A DNA stretch of 64,000 bases from Bradyrhizobium sp. URHD0069 (GCF_000701345.1 NZ_JNIJ01000022.1:57853-121852); one strand, 5' to 3'. Positions 37,196 to 47,646 are shown, numbered from the stretch's first letter. The notes: generated by a model not told the origin, from the letters alone. Translations and numbers: made by a program.

Positions 37196-38743
37196 ATGGA
37201 TAGCTTCGACCTTCTTTTGAAGGGCTTTGTTGAGGTCTTCAAATGGCAGGACATGATCGCGCTGGTGATCGGTCTTTGTGTCGGGATGGCCGTATCGGTC
37301 TTGCCTGGCCTTGGTCTGGTGATGGGCGTCGTTCTTGCCTTGCCATTCACCTATTCAATGAGCTTGGAGACGTCGATCATCTTGCTCACGGCCATTTATA
37401 TGTCTGGGACATATGCGGGCTGCTACACGGCGATCCTCTATAAAATACCGGGCGAGCCCATGGACGTTCCCCTGTTATGGGACGGATGGGGGATGACGAT
37501 GAGGGGAGAAGCGGCAAAGGCGCTCGGCTGGGCGCTCGTCGCCGCGCTGATCGGGGGGCTTGTCTCGTCAGCCGTCATGGTCAGCTTGGCGGGCCCGCTG
37601 AGCCGGCTTGCATTGAGCTTTGGTGCGCCGGAGTATTTTGCGGCCGTCTTCTTTGGCTTGACCACGGTGGTAGCGCTAGCCGGCAAATCTCTGCCCAACG
37701 CGCTCATCAGCATGTGCATCGGCTTGCTGATTTCTACCATCGGAATCGACAGTACCTATGGATCCGAACGCTTCACGTTCGGCTCGGATGTTCTCCTCAA
37801 CGGCGTGCCGTTCGTGATGGTGCTGGTCGGTATGTACGGTTTTGGGGAAATTCTCGACAAGATCGGGCAGGGCTCTAAATCCATCACGTTACCGGCGGTC
37901 GGAAGCACCGCGACGAGCCTTCCGTCATGGTCGGAGTTATGGGGGCTGAGAGCAACATTTGCGCGCAGCACGGCTATCGGCACGTTGCTCGGTCTCATTC
38001 CCGGCGCGGGAGCGACGATTTCGTCATTCGTGTCGTACGGCATCGAAAGGCAATACGGCAAACGCGGGCGCCAGATCGGTACAGGAATTCCTGAAGGAAT
38101 TGTCGCGCCGCAGATTGCATCGACGGCATCTGTCGCTGGTCACATGGTGCCGTTGCTGACGCTGGGTCTGCCAGGCAGCGGTGCGACCGCGGTCATACTC
38201 GCGGCGTTTCTTCTGCATGGCGTCCAGCCGGGTCCGTTCATGCTGAAGAACCCGGAGTCCGCGCAGATCGTTTACACCATTCTGGCGTCGATGTTCGTGT
38301 CGGTGATCGGCATGTGCCTCCTTGGCTTCGTGTGGATCCGCCTCGTGATCAAGGTTCTGAAGGTGCCGCAGGGCATTCTGATCGCCGTCATCGCGTTGTT
38401 CGCGCTGATCGGTGCATTTGCCGATCGCAACAGCATGTCGGATTTGTGGATCGTCGTCGTCTTCGGCGTCATCGCCTGGATCATGGAGCGTGTGAAGTTG
38501 CCGGTCGCGCCGATGGTGCTCGGCGCCATCCTTGGCCCCATTGCCGAGGATTCGTTCACGCGAAGCATGATCACCTTTCACGATGACTGGACGGTGTTCT
38601 TCCAATCACCGATCAGCGCAGTGTTGATGTTGCTGTCGCTGGTGTCGCTGGTGTTCCCGATGATCAAGAGCGCACTTCAGTCAAGACGGCGGTCACGTCA
38701 GGTGACGTTGGTGGAGGCTGCGATATCGGCAAACTCCGGCTAA
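37196..38743 (+). CDS. tctA: Tripartite tricarboxylate transporter large membrane subunit TctA
   Basis: 515 residues with around twelve membrane spans and the TctA hallmarks VLPGLGLVMGVVLALPFTYS, YKIPGEP, PGAGATISSFVSYGIERQ and LTLGLPGSGATAVILAA. It forms the sodium- or proton-coupled transport channel with TctB. The following amidohydrolase gene starts 33 bases later. Confidence 0.93.
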   Translation: MDSFDLLLKGFVEVFKWQDMIALVIGLCVGMAVSVLPGLGLVMGVVLALPFTYSMSLETSIILLTAIYMSGTYAGCYTAILYKIPGEPMDVPLLWDGWGMTMRGEAAKALGWALVAALIGGLVSSAVMVSLAGPLSRLALSFGAPEYFAAVFFGLTTVVALAGKSLPNALISMCIGLLISTIGIDSTYGSERFTFGSDVLLNGVPFVMVLVGMYGFGEILDKIGQGSKSITLPAVGSTATSLPSWSELWGLRATFARSTAIGTLLGLIPGAGATISSFVSYGIERQYGKRGRQIGTGIPEGIVAPQIASTASVAGHMVPLLTLGLPGSGATAVILAAFLLHGVQPGPFMLKNPESAQIVYTILASMFVSVIGMCLLGFVWIRLVIKVLKVPQGILIAVIALFALIGAFADRNSMSDLWIVVVFGVIAWIMERVKLPVAPMVLGAILGPIAEDSFTRSMITFHDDWTVFFQSPISAVLMLLSLVSLVFPMIKSALQSRRRSRQVTLVEAAISANSG

Positions 38744-39850
<1,107 letters not shown>

Positions 39851-39853
39851 AAG

Positions 39854-40219
39854 ATGGCAAAACACATCGTATGCAGGTTTGACGAACTGGATGTCGGCAA
39901 GATCACGCCAGCAAAAATCGGGCGGACTCCCATTATCGTTTCAAAATTACCTTCGGGACAGGTTCGTGCGATGGGAGGGCGGTGTCCGCATCAGGGCGCC
40001 GGACTCGAACACGGGTGCATTTCCGGCAGGACCGAAAGCGAAGCGCCAAATGAGCTGGCGTTCTGCGACTATGGTGAGACATTGCGATGCCCGTGGCATG
40101 GCTTCGAATTCTCTTTGATCGACGGCCGTTCGGTTGTCCCGGGCACCGGTCATCTGCCGATGAAGCTCCGCCTTTTTGATGTGGAGGTCGAAGGCGATGA
40201 TGTTGTGGTCACGATATGA
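39854..40219 (+). CDS. Rieske-type [2Fe-2S] ferredoxin
   Basis: 121 residues. Rieske ligands in CPHQGAGLEHG (Cys-x-His) and CPWHGFEF (Cys-x-x-His). It starts three bases after the amidohydrolase stop, and its own stop overlaps the ATG of the reductase gene by four bases. It would shuttle electrons between the reductase and a terminal oxygenase. No oxygenase large subunit is visible. Confidence 0.87.
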   Translation: MAKHIVCRFDELDVGKITPAKIGRTPIIVSKLPSGQVRAMGGRCPHQGAGLEHGCISGRTESEAPNELAFCDYGETLRCPWHGFEFSLIDGRSVVPGTGHLPMKLRLFDVEVEGDDVVVTI

Positions 40220-41277
40220 TCACCATCGACATATCCGATAAAAATGGTGTTCTCGCGTCGTTCCCGGCTGCCAGCGGACAACGATTACTTCAGGCAGGCC
40301 TGGCCGCAGGACTCGGTCTTCCGCACGAATGCGCGACAGGCACTTGCGGCAACTGTAAAGCCACCGTCGTGAGCGGTGAGGTGCGTCGACTGTGGCCGAA
40401 TGCCCCCGGCGCAAAGGTTTGCCGCAATCCGGCGGAAACATTGCTATGCCAGTCGGCTGCCGATGGCCCGGTCGCGTTGACATTGCGGGCGGCTTTCACG
40501 CCGCCATGCGATCCGCCATGCGCCGTGATGCGCGGCACGCTATCACGCACGCGCGTGCTCACTCCGGAGATTTCATCGTTCACAGTGACGCTGGACGATC
40601 CAATAGCTTACAAGCCAGGTCAATTTGTCCTGATTTCGGGTTTGGATGTCAACGGACCACGCGCCTACTCAATGACGGAGCATCAGCCGCAGAAATCAGA
40701 ACTGAGCTTTCTCATTCGCAAAGACCCGGCCGGTGCATTCACGGGGGCGCTGTTTAACGATTCGTCAACGTCCCACGAGGTTTCTGTTTTTGGCCCACTC
40801 GGCCGCGCGACCTTTTCAAGCGATGAAGATCGCCCATTCATCGCGATCGCCGGCGGTTCGGGGATTGCCGGTGTTCTTGCAATTCTCGATCACGCTCTTG
40901 CCAAGGACCATTTTGAAAAACATCCGTCGCATATTTTCTTCGGTTTGCGCGATGCCGAGAGCGGCTATTTGCTCGATGAGCTTTCATCCGCTGTCGTCCG
41001 GTCGGAGAGACGGTTGCGGGTGACGGTCGCATTTTCGAATGTACCATGTTCCGCAGAATTGGCTGCTCGCTATCCCTCGCTGGATTTTGCCGGAGGCTTC
41101 GTCCACGACGTCGTGCGCGCGAGCTTCGATGCAGGCAGCAGTTCAGGTCTCGCTCAAATGAAAAGCCCGCTGTTCTTCGTTGCCGGGCCTCCCATCATGG
41201 TCAACGCAACGCTGCGTGTCCTTGTCGCCGAACGCAGGATAAGCCCAACGGAGATTCGATATGACCGTTTTGGTTGA
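40216..41277 (+). CDS. Oxygenase reductase: N-terminal plant-type [2Fe-2S] plus FAD/NAD(P)H domains (TmoF-like)
   Basis: 353 residues. A plant-type ferredoxin domain (CATGTCGNCKA near residues 40-50, later CQS) precedes an FNR-type FAD domain (RAYSM) and an NAD domain (AIAGGSGIAG, FVAGPPIM). This domain order is that of toluene monooxygenase reductase TmoF and similar proteins. It starts inside the Rieske stop and overlaps the second Rieske gene by 17 bases. It takes electrons from NAD(P)H for the Rieske ferredoxins on both sides. Confidence 0.87.
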   Translation: MITIDISDKNGVLASFPAASGQRLLQAGLAAGLGLPHECATGTCGNCKATVVSGEVRRLWPNAPGAKVCRNPAETLLCQSAADGPVALTLRAAFTPPCDPPCAVMRGTLSRTRVLTPEISSFTVTLDDPIAYKPGQFVLISGLDVNGPRAYSMTEHQPQKSELSFLIRKDPAGAFTGALFNDSSTSHEVSVFGPLGRATFSSDEDRPFIAIAGGSGIAGVLAILDHALAKDHFEKHPSHIFFGLRDAESGYLLDELSSAVVRSERRLRVTVAFSNVPCSAELAARYPSLDFAGGFVHDVVRASFDAGSSSGLAQMKSPLFFVAGPPIMVNATLRVLVAERRISPTEIRYDRFG

Positions 41278-41581
41278 GGTCTGGCAGTCGCTAGGTAAAC
41301 TCGATGACCTCGCGGTCGGCGAGATGAGAGAGGTCGCGCTGCCGAGCGGCAAGCTGGTTTTGTTGATCAGAAGCGAGAGTGGTCTGCGCGCATGTTGTGC
41401 CGATTGCCCGCACCAAGCGACGCCGCTTGCTGAGGGAATGCTCGACGGCAACGTCCTGACCTGTCCGCTGCATTTCTGGCAGTGGAACATCGAAACAGGG
41501 GAAGAAATGGGTGTTGCAGAGGCGCCGCTCGAGATTTTCGAACTCCGTCAGGAGAACGGTAAATGGCTGATCCGCGCCTAA
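41261..41581 (+). CDS. Second Rieske-type ferredoxin (TmoC-like)
   Basis: 106 residues. Ligands in CPHQATPLAEG and CPLHFWQWNIETG. Size and motif spacing resemble the toluene monooxygenase ferredoxin TmoC. The gene overlaps the reductase gene by 17 bases. Two different Rieske ferredoxins around one reductase imply two electron acceptors or a two-step relay. Confidence 0.85.
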   Translation: MTVLVEVWQSLGKLDDLAVGEMREVALPSGKLVLLIRSESGLRACCADCPHQATPLAEGMLDGNVLTCPLHFWQWNIETGEEMGVAEAPLEIFELRQENGKWLIRA

Positions 41582-41655
41582 TTCGCCCCACATTGCGAGT
41601 TGGTAAGGAAATGTCGTCGAACAGTTCTATCAAATAAGAGAACGGGAAAACCGCG

Positions 41656-42270
41656 ATGAAACTTCTGGGGCGATCCGATTCGTTGAATGTACGAAAAGTT
41701 TTGTGGGCCATGGACGAACTCGGATTGGAGGCGTCGCGGGAGGACTACGGAGGCCCATTCGGAAAAACGGATACTCTCGAATATCGTCAGATGAATCCGA
41801 CCGGTCTCGTTCCGGTGCTCGTCGATGGTGATACCAAGATTTGGGAATCCAACACCATCATTCGTTACCTCGCCGGGCGCGTTCCGGAGAAGGAGTTCGC
41901 CGGTCGAGATCACTCAAGCGCGGCGAAAGTGTCGCAATGGATGGATTGGCAGCTTGGCACGCTCAATCCGCTTTTGCAGACGCTTTTCGCTCAAACCCGG
42001 CTCGGTGATAAACGCGACGAGCGGATCGTGGTAGACACCACAACGAACCTCAACAAACTTTTCAAGACAGTTCTTGCCAATGCCCTGCCGCCGAAAAACT
42101 TCATGTTCGGATCGGCAATGAGCGCAGCGGATGTATGTCTCGGCGTGATGTTGCATCGTCACGTGTCGCTTCTCAACGCAGATTCTCTTGATGACCGTGT
42201 CCGGCGATACCATGAAGAACTCGCCGGGCGGGGCGGGTTCAAAAGGCACGTCGCGATCGGCAAGCCGTGA
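41656..42270 (+). CDS. Glutathione S-transferase family protein
   Basis: 204 residues: thioredoxin-like N-domain (MKLLGRSDSLNVRKVLWAMDE) with NPTGLVPVLVDGD, ESNTIIRYLA motif, then an all-helical C-domain. Serine in SDS may be the glutathione-activating residue. In catabolic operons such proteins often conjugate or isomerise electrophilic intermediates. Substrate unknown. Confidence 0.87.
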   Translation: MKLLGRSDSLNVRKVLWAMDELGLEASREDYGGPFGKTDTLEYRQMNPTGLVPVLVDGDTKIWESNTIIRYLAGRVPEKEFAGRDHSSAAKVSQWMDWQLGTLNPLLQTLFAQTRLGDKRDERIVVDTTTNLNKLFKTVLANALPPKNFMFGSAMSAADVCLGVMLHRHVSLLNADSLDDRVRRYHEELAGRGGFKRHVAIGKP

Positions 42271-42306
42271 AGACGATCCAGATGCGGTTACGAAGAGGCT
42301 AGCTCC

Positions 42307-43046
42307 GTGGACTGGGCCATCGTTCTGAGCGGTGCATTTTTCATTGCTCTCGCATCATTTCTGCGGGGGTTGACAGGATTCGGGTTTGCCATCGTGGCGA
42401 CGCCGTTGCTGGCGTTTGTGATGCCGCCTTCTATCGCTGTGCCGGTTGCGATTCTTCTCCAGATACCCTCCGGGCTTCCGACGGTGTTTCGGGATTGGCC
42501 GGATACCGATTTTCGCGCGGCGGGAATCGCCTGGATCGCTGGGGTGCCGGCGCTTGTCCCCGGTCTGTATTTGGTCGCGAACGCTTCTGCCGACGTGATG
42601 CGTCTTGTGGTTGGCGCGGCCGTTGTCTTGTCGACTATCACTCTGGCGTTCGGATCAAAATCAACAGACCGCCGCGGCCGATCGAATTGCTGGGGGCTGG
42701 AGCGCTGAGTGGCCTCATGCAAGGCGCCGTCGCAATGGCGGGGCCGCCGCTGATCGTCCTGATTTTGGCGTCTTCGTGGACGGCCGCGCGTTGCAGGGCG
42801 ACTTTATCTCTTTTCTTCTTGCTGCTCGGGACTGCAAGCCTGGTTATTGGCGTCTGGCGGGGTGTCGTGACGAGGGAATGCGTCGTCATCGCCGCCTGTG
42901 GCCTGCCGGGACTTCTATTGGGCCAGATCCTCGGAGCGTATTTATTCGTTCGTATCGATGCGCAGAAATATCGGACGATCTCGATCCTCTCTGTAGCTGC
43001 TACGGGAATACTCGTGACGATCAAGGGACTGGTCCCATATTTTTGA
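42307..43046 (+). pseudogene. TauE/SafE-family permease with a frameshift
   Basis: The gene starts at GTG 42307 and reads as a TauE/SafE permease (FLRGLTGFGFAIVATPLLAF). The frame runs to a stop at 42706-42708, but the homologous continuation (IELLGAGALSGLMQGAVAMA and GPPLIVLILASSW) lies in the frame of 42495-43046. The switch is at the A4 run 42657-42660, where one extra A would join the frames as TCA AAA ATC AAC. Either a one-base loss, a sequencing error, or -1 slippage at A-AAA. The intact protein would be about 246 residues with roughly eight membrane segments. Confidence 0.8.
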
Positions 43047-43059
43047 GAATGAAGAGTCG

Positions 43060-44049
43060 ATGAAAGCAATCAGCATTGGTAGATTTGGCGATCCCTCTGT
43101 CTGCAGGATCGAAGACGTCTCGGCTCCTCAGCCTGCCCCAGGAGAGGCGACCGTAAAAATCGCTTACGCGGGCGTGAACTTTATCGATGTTTATATGCGC
43201 AACGGTACCTATGCGCGCTCGCACACTTACAAAACTCCTCTTCCGATGATTATCGGGATGGAGGCGGCTGGCGTCGTTGAAGCTTTTGGTGAGGAGGTTA
43301 TCGGCTTGGAACGTGGGCAACGCGTTTCGTTTTGCCTGTCGCGAGGAACCTACGCCGATGTTGTTTCCGTTCCGGCGTGGAAGCTGGTTCCTGTTCCGGT
43401 CAATGTGCCGTTTAACATCGCGGCGGCCCTCATGCTGCAAGGTTGCACCGCTCACTATTTAAGTCACTCGGCGTTTCCGCTTCAGCCGGGGCAGAGCTGC
43501 CTCGTTCATGCGGGCGCCGGTGGCGTCGGTCAGTTGCTGATACAACTGGCCAAAAATGCGGGAGCGACCGTATTTGCAACCGTGAGCACCAAGGAGAAAG
43601 CGGAGATCGCCACCAAGCAAGGAGCAGATCACTGCATTCTTTATCGAGACCGTGATTTTCAGGAAGAAATCATGCGCCTGACATCGGGCGAGGGTGTTCA
43701 CGTTGTTTACGACTCGGTCGGTCGAGACACCATTATGAAAAGCATCCGCTCGGTAAGACGACGCGGTCTTTGCGTACTGTTCGGCGCGAGCTCGGGAGTC
43801 GTTGATGCGGTTGAGCCATTGGCGCTGGCAGAAGCAGGCTCGGTATTTTTCACACGGCCTCATCTTGCGGACTATATGGCGAATTCGGCGGAAATCCGCG
43901 AACGAACCGACGATCTGTTCCGTCTGTACTTGGAACGAAGGCTGGACGTGACGATCGACAAGGAGTTTGCCTTGGCCGACGCCGCGGACGCTCATCGATA
44001 TCTGGAAGCTGGCAAAACGCGGGGCAAATTGTTGCTTCGCGTATCCTGA
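43060..44049 (+). CDS. Zinc-independent quinone oxidoreductase (MDR family, Qor-like)
   Basis: 329 residues. GroES-like N-domain with YAGVNFIDVYMRNG, no zinc-ligand cysteines, and NADPH-binding domain with HAGAGGVGQLLIQLAK. It resembles Qor-type NADPH:quinone oxidoreductases. It starts 13 bases after the permease frame. Possible role: reduction of an alpha,beta-unsaturated intermediate. Confidence 0.87.
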   Translation: MKAISIGRFGDPSVCRIEDVSAPQPAPGEATVKIAYAGVNFIDVYMRNGTYARSHTYKTPLPMIIGMEAAGVVEAFGEEVIGLERGQRVSFCLSRGTYADVVSVPAWKLVPVPVNVPFNIAAALMLQGCTAHYLSHSAFPLQPGQSCLVHAGAGGVGQLLIQLAKNAGATVFATVSTKEKAEIATKQGADHCILYRDRDFQEEIMRLTSGEGVHVVYDSVGRDTIMKSIRSVRRRGLCVLFGASSGVVDAVEPLALAEAGSVFFTRPHLADYMANSAEIRERTDDLFRLYLERRLDVTIDKEFALADAADAHRYLEAGKTRGKLLLRVS

Positions 44050-44101
44050 CCTCAACGCATCAAACGCGCATACACGTCGAAGAAAACAGAAAGTGAAATT
44101 C

Positions 44102-44869
44102 ATGAATCGCTTAAATGGAAAAGTCGCAATCGTCACGGGTGGTGCGAGCGGTATCGGGAAGGCCATGTGCGTGGCTTTCGCGCGCGAGGGCGCAAATGTC
44201 GTTGTTGCCGATATCGACGAGGGCAAGGCGCAGGCGGCTGTGGTCGAGATTGCAGCTCACGGCAAGGCTACGAGTATCCGCGTCGATGTCACCGACTCGG
44301 CCTCAACCAATGCGATGGCGCGGGACATTCATAAGCAATTCGGACGGATCGACATTCTTGCGAATAACGTCGGTGTGCGCATCGTGAAGCCGTTCCTCGA
44401 TCATTCGGATGCGGACTGGAACGTCATGATCGCAACGAATCTGACGGGTCCGTTTTTATGCGCCCGCGCGGTGGTGCCGTTCATGAAACAGGGTGGAAGC
44501 GGCAGAATCATCAACACTGCCTCCATCGCCAGTTTCGTTGGGCGGCCGAACAGGGTTGCTTACGTATCGGCCAAAGCGGGCTTGCTTGGCATGACGCGCG
44601 CGATGGCGATCGATCTTGGTGGCATGGGAATCACGGTAAACGCGCTCGCGCCCGGATCGATCAATTCGCCGATGAATGCGTCGCAAGCAACCGACGAAGA
44701 AAATAATTGGGGCAAAGAAACCCCCGTTGGGCGCTGGGGGACACCAGAGGACATCGCGAATGCTGCTTTGTTTCTTGCGCTCGATGAGTCGAGTTATATC
44801 ACGGGTGCAGAGCTGAAGGTGGATGGTGGCTGGGTATCGACCAAAGCGCGCGCCGGTGAGCTCGATTGA
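44102..44869 (+). CDS. Short-chain dehydrogenase/reductase (SDR)
   Basis: 255 residues. TGGASGIGKAMC (residues 12-23), NNVG, Ser in NTASIAS and YVSAK form the classical SDR cofactor and catalytic pattern. The start at ATG 44102 is preceded by a 52-base spacer after the quinone oxidoreductase. It is the last gene of the rightward run before the tRNA boundary. Substrate unknown. Confidence 0.86.
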   Translation: MNRLNGKVAIVTGGASGIGKAMCVAFAREGANVVVADIDEGKAQAAVVEIAAHGKATSIRVDVTDSASTNAMARDIHKQFGRIDILANNVGVRIVKPFLDHSDADWNVMIATNLTGPFLCARAVVPFMKQGGSGRIINTASIASFVGRPNRVAYVSAKAGLLGMTRAMAIDLGGMGITVNALAPGSINSPMNASQATDEENNWGKETPVGRWGTPEDIANAALFLALDESSYITGAELKVDGGWVSTKARAGELD

Positions 44870-44884
44870 AATAGCGAAGCTCGG

Positions 44885-45172
44885 TTACTGTGGAAAATTT
44901 AGCCAGTACGCAATTGATAGGGCTTTTGCGAAAAAGCTTATGATCGGGTCCTCTATGTCGCCATCGAAAAGCCCCGAAGCCGCATCGTTTTTCTTGTCCG
45001 AACTGCGATACCGCCACTGAAGCAAGAGACCCGTCACCGAGAGAAAACCAGTTGCGCCGATCCCCCACCAACGAGGATCCTGAAACCAGAGTAGTGGAGT
45101 CGGCGCGGAAGACCTGAAAAGAAGGCCACCGCGATTTACGAAATCATCAGGTAAGCCCTTGAAATCACTGGC
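44885..45172 (-). pseudogene. Start-less open frame abutting the tRNA-Glu 3' end
   Basis: Reading leftwards from the tRNA gives 95 sense codons and a stop, with protein-like composition and a hydrophobic segment (WWGIGATGFLSVTGLLLQW). No plausible start codon precedes that segment apart from sequence inside the tRNA. It may be a truncated gene left by an insertion at the tRNA, or chance. Product not recognised. Confidence 0.3.
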
Positions 45173-45243
45173 GCTCCCTAGGGGAATTGAACCCCTGTTT
45201 CAGCCTTGAGAGGGCCGCGTCCTAACCGCTAGACGAAGGGAGC
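45169..45243 (-). tRNA. tRNA-Glu (anticodon CUC), CCA encoded
   Basis: The minus strand folds as a cloverleaf: acceptor GCTCCCT/AGGGAGC, D arm with AGCGGTTAGGAC, anticodon loop CTCTCAA (anticodon CTC, Glu), T arm AGGGGTTCAATTCCCCT, discriminator G and an encoded CCA at 45169-45171. Its 3' end faces the catabolic block on the left, the usual side for integrated islands. Confidence 0.93.
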
Positions 45244-45377
45244 GTGCGGCTTCAGGGAATAGCCTCGAAAGCGGCCGGCTGCAAGGCGGCTGAAGATCAT
45301 GGCTCGCCCACGACGGGAATCTGCGAGCGAACTTCAGCAGACCGGGATCAGGGCACGGAAGTGTCCGCGGATCTGGT

Positions 45378-45902
45378 TTAGGGCGCTTTTAGGCGTTCAA
45401 TCGCGGCAGCGCCGGCGGAAGGGTCAAGACTGTAAAAGACTGCTCCTGAAAATCCGGAGCTCATTGGGGATTGAGCACGCATCTGCTGCCCGCTGCCGCC
45501 CGCATAGGCTTGATTCAGAAGGTCCATTCCGGGAGCCCCCGTCTTCGGCACCCCGATGTTAAAATAATACGCTCTGCCGGCCTCGACCTGAACTTCGGTT
45601 TCGAACGCGAGAGATATTCCAGACTGAACAGAAAGTTTATGAAGCCCTGGCGAACGATCGACAAAGATGTAGGAACCGTTGGTTACCGATCCGACGGCTT
45701 TCCCATCGATCTTTATTTCTGCCGCAGGTGCCGCTCCGCCCAAAGCGCCGAGAACTCCCTGCTCGCGCAGGAAGTACATTCTCGCCAGCCGCGAGTCCCT
45801 TTGCTTTGATTGAGATTCAATCGATGAAGTTCCGGCGCATGCGGCCAACTGGAAGGCAACACAGAACGCGATGACGATACGATAGAGTTTCCCCATTCCC
45901 AA
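45378..45902 (-). CDS. Lipoprotein with DUF2846 domain
   Basis: 174 residues. The signal sequence ends in the lipobox LAAC (FQLAACAG, cysteine near residue 22), so the protein is probably a membrane-anchored lipoprotein. The body (VYFLR-type ARMYFLREQGVLG, IKIDGKAVGSV, YIFVDRSPGLHKL, GRAYYFNIGV) fits DUF2846. Function unknown. No linked operon partner. Confidence 0.78.
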   Translation of the reverse strand: MGMGKLYRIVIAFCVAFQLAACAGTSSIESQSKQRDSRLARMYFLREQGVLGALGGAAPAAEIKIDGKAVGSVTNGSYIFVDRSPGLHKLSVQSGISLAFETEVQVEAGRAYYFNIGVPKTGAPGMDLLNQAYAGGSGQQMRAQSPMSSGFSGAVFYSLDPSAGAAAIERLKAP

Positions 45903-46028
45903 TCTCAGCCGATGTCCCCTTCGGCGATCTAAATCAAAAGTTGTTTAGGTTGGCAACGCTCGCCTGAAAGGGGCTTGCGCCCCGGCCCTTTGTCCGCGGC
46001 AGCAGCAGTCCTTTTCGGGATCGGTTTT

Positions 46029-46364
46029 TCACGGTTCGTTGGCAAATTTCAGCTTGCCTGTCGGCTTTAGCGTATGCGCATCAAAAGTGCGGATTTCGGT
46101 AATGCCGCCGATATCCAGCGTCACCACCAGCCGGTCCCCCGCGAACCCGGTTGCGACGATGCGGGCGCCTTTCGGCAGTGTCGCCGTGACGTCGGTGGCA
46201 GCAACAGCGCTTCCCTCGGCGCGGAAAAGGCGATAGCCGATAGCGGTCAGAACGGCCGCAACCGCCAGCGCCGTGGTAAGGCCCGCAATCAGCATCATCC
46301 GCCGCACCCGCGCGAACAACGCGGCCTGCTCGGGGGTCGGTTCGGGCGCAACTATTTCGGTCAT
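46029..46364 (-). CDS. Small membrane protein, possibly DUF6476-like
   Basis: 111 residues with a single membrane span at about residues 22-46 (RRMMLIAGLTTALAVAAVL) and a C-terminal domain of about 60 residues predicted to be outside. Similar small proteins sit beside rluD in many alphaproteobacteria. The start ATG shares two bases with the divergent rluD ATG in the sequence CATG. Function unknown. Confidence 0.65.
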   Translation of the reverse strand: MTEIVAPEPTPEQAALFARVRRMMLIAGLTTALAVAAVLTAIGYRLFRAEGSAVAATDVTATLPKGARIVATGFAGDRLVVTLDIGGITEIRTFDAHTLKPTGKLKFANEP

Positions 46365-47430
46365 GCAAGGCTCTTCTTTGGAACAAGGCTCTTCTTTGGA
46401 ACAAGGCTCTTCTTTGGAACAAAGCTCATCTTCGAATAGCGGTCAGAGACTGGAGGTTACCGTCGCCGGCGACGAGGGATCGATCCGGCTCGACCGCGTG
46501 CTCGCAGTGCGCCGTCCGGAGCTGTCGCGCTCGCGGCTGAAGGCGCTGATCCTCGCAGGCTCCGTTACCATGGGAAGCGCCCCCATCCGCGACCCCGCTT
46601 ATCATGTCACCGTCGGCGATACGATCACAATCGACGTGCCGGAGGCGGTCGCCGCCGAGCCCGCGGGCGAGGATATCGCGCTCGATATCGTCTATGAGGA
46701 TGACGACATCATCGTCATCGACAAGCCCAAAGGCCTGGTGGTGCATCCCGCCGCGGGCCACGAGACCGGCACGCTGGTCAACGCGCTGATCGCCCATTGC
46801 GGCGCAAGCCTTTCAGGCATCGGGGGCGTCAAGCGCCCGGGCATCGTGCACCGGCTCGACAAGGACACCACGGGGCTAATGGTGGTGGCGAAGAACGACC
46901 GCGCCCATCAATCGCTGACCGAGCAATTCGCCGACCACGGCCGCACCGGCGCGATGCGGCGCGGCTACATGGCATTCATATGGGGCGTGCCGAACCGCCA
47001 GAGCGGCACCATCGACGCGCCGATCGACCGGCATCCGCATGCCCGGGAGAAAATGGCGGTGCGCGACAGCGGGCGTGAGGCGGTCACCCATTGGGAAATT
47101 CAGGAAAGCTTCGGCGGGCGCTCCGGCAAGCCGGTCGCGGCGTTGCTAGCCTGCCAGCTCGAGACCGGCCGCACCCACCAGATCCGGGTCCATCTTGCCC
47201 ATATCGGCCATCCCCTGATGGGCGACAGCGTCTATGGCCCTCATTTCAAAACCAAATCCAGTCATCTGGGCGCGAAAAGTCAGGCCGCCCTCGCCGCCCT
47301 CGACCGGCAAGCGCTGCATGCATACCTGCTGGTATTGGAACACCCCCAAACCGGGGAGATTTTGCATTGGGAGTCGCCTCTGCCGAAGGATTTGCTGCTT
47401 CTGAAGAGCGCGCTGCGGGCGACGCAATGA
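46363..47430 (+). CDS. rluD: Ribosomal large subunit pseudouridine synthase, RluD family
   Basis: 355 residues from ATG 46363. S4-like RNA-binding domain (RLDRVLAVRRPELSRSRLKA) then catalytic domain with the active-site aspartate in HRLDKDTTGLMVVAK, and GRTHQIRVHLAHIGHPL. It modifies 23S rRNA (positions 1911/1915/1917 in E. coli). The first 25 residues consist of a QGSSLE repeat, so the true start could be a later TTG; AAGG precedes each TTG in the repeat. Confidence 0.9.
   Translation: MQGSSLEQGSSLEQGSSLEQSSSSNSGQRLEVTVAGDEGSIRLDRVLAVRRPELSRSRLKALILAGSVTMGSAPIRDPAYHVTVGDTITIDVPEAVAAEPAGEDIALDIVYEDDDIIVIDKPKGLVVHPAAGHETGTLVNALIAHCGASLSGIGGVKRPGIVHRLDKDTTGLMVVAKNDRAHQSLTEQFADHGRTGAMRRGYMAFIWGVPNRQSGTIDAPIDRHPHAREKMAVRDSGREAVTHWEIQESFGGRSGKPVAALLACQLETGRTHQIRVHLAHIGHPLMGDSVYGPHFKTKSSHLGAKSQAALAALDRQALHAYLLVLEHPQTGEILHWESPLPKDLLLLKSALRATQ
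46366..46437. repeat. 18-base tandem repeat (three exact copies plus one degenerate) at the rluD start
   Basis: CAAGGCTCTTCTTTGGAA is repeated at 46366-46383, 46384-46401 and 46402-46419, then a diverged copy at 46420-46437. In the rluD frame it encodes QGSSLE three times. It also covers the region upstream of the divergent small membrane protein gene, so copy-number changes would affect both. Confidence 0.9.
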
Positions 47431-47646
47431 CGCAGGACGGTTGGAAAAGCGCTATCATGACAATAAGTTAAGCTTGTCACACGGGGACGTGACCCCCGTT
47501 ATCCTTCCAAATGCCGGTCGATTTGGTGTATGCTGCACTTGCGTTGAATATCCAACGCGGAACATCGCAGTCCGGGCGGCTTTAACACAGCGTCCGTCTG
47601 CCTGGCCCGCCGCTATCGGGGGCTTGAACCACTGGAGGGCGCTCGA

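Noticed and set aside
42652..42666. Programmed -1 frameshift in the TauE/SafE gene
   Set aside because: The A-AAA site allows slippage but lacks a classical heptamer and I saw no strong downstream structure; inactivation or a read error is likelier, so the gene is listed as frameshifted.
46366..46437. Possible CRISPR array
   Set aside because: Units are adjacent without spacers and lie in the rluD coding frame; it is a tandem repeat.
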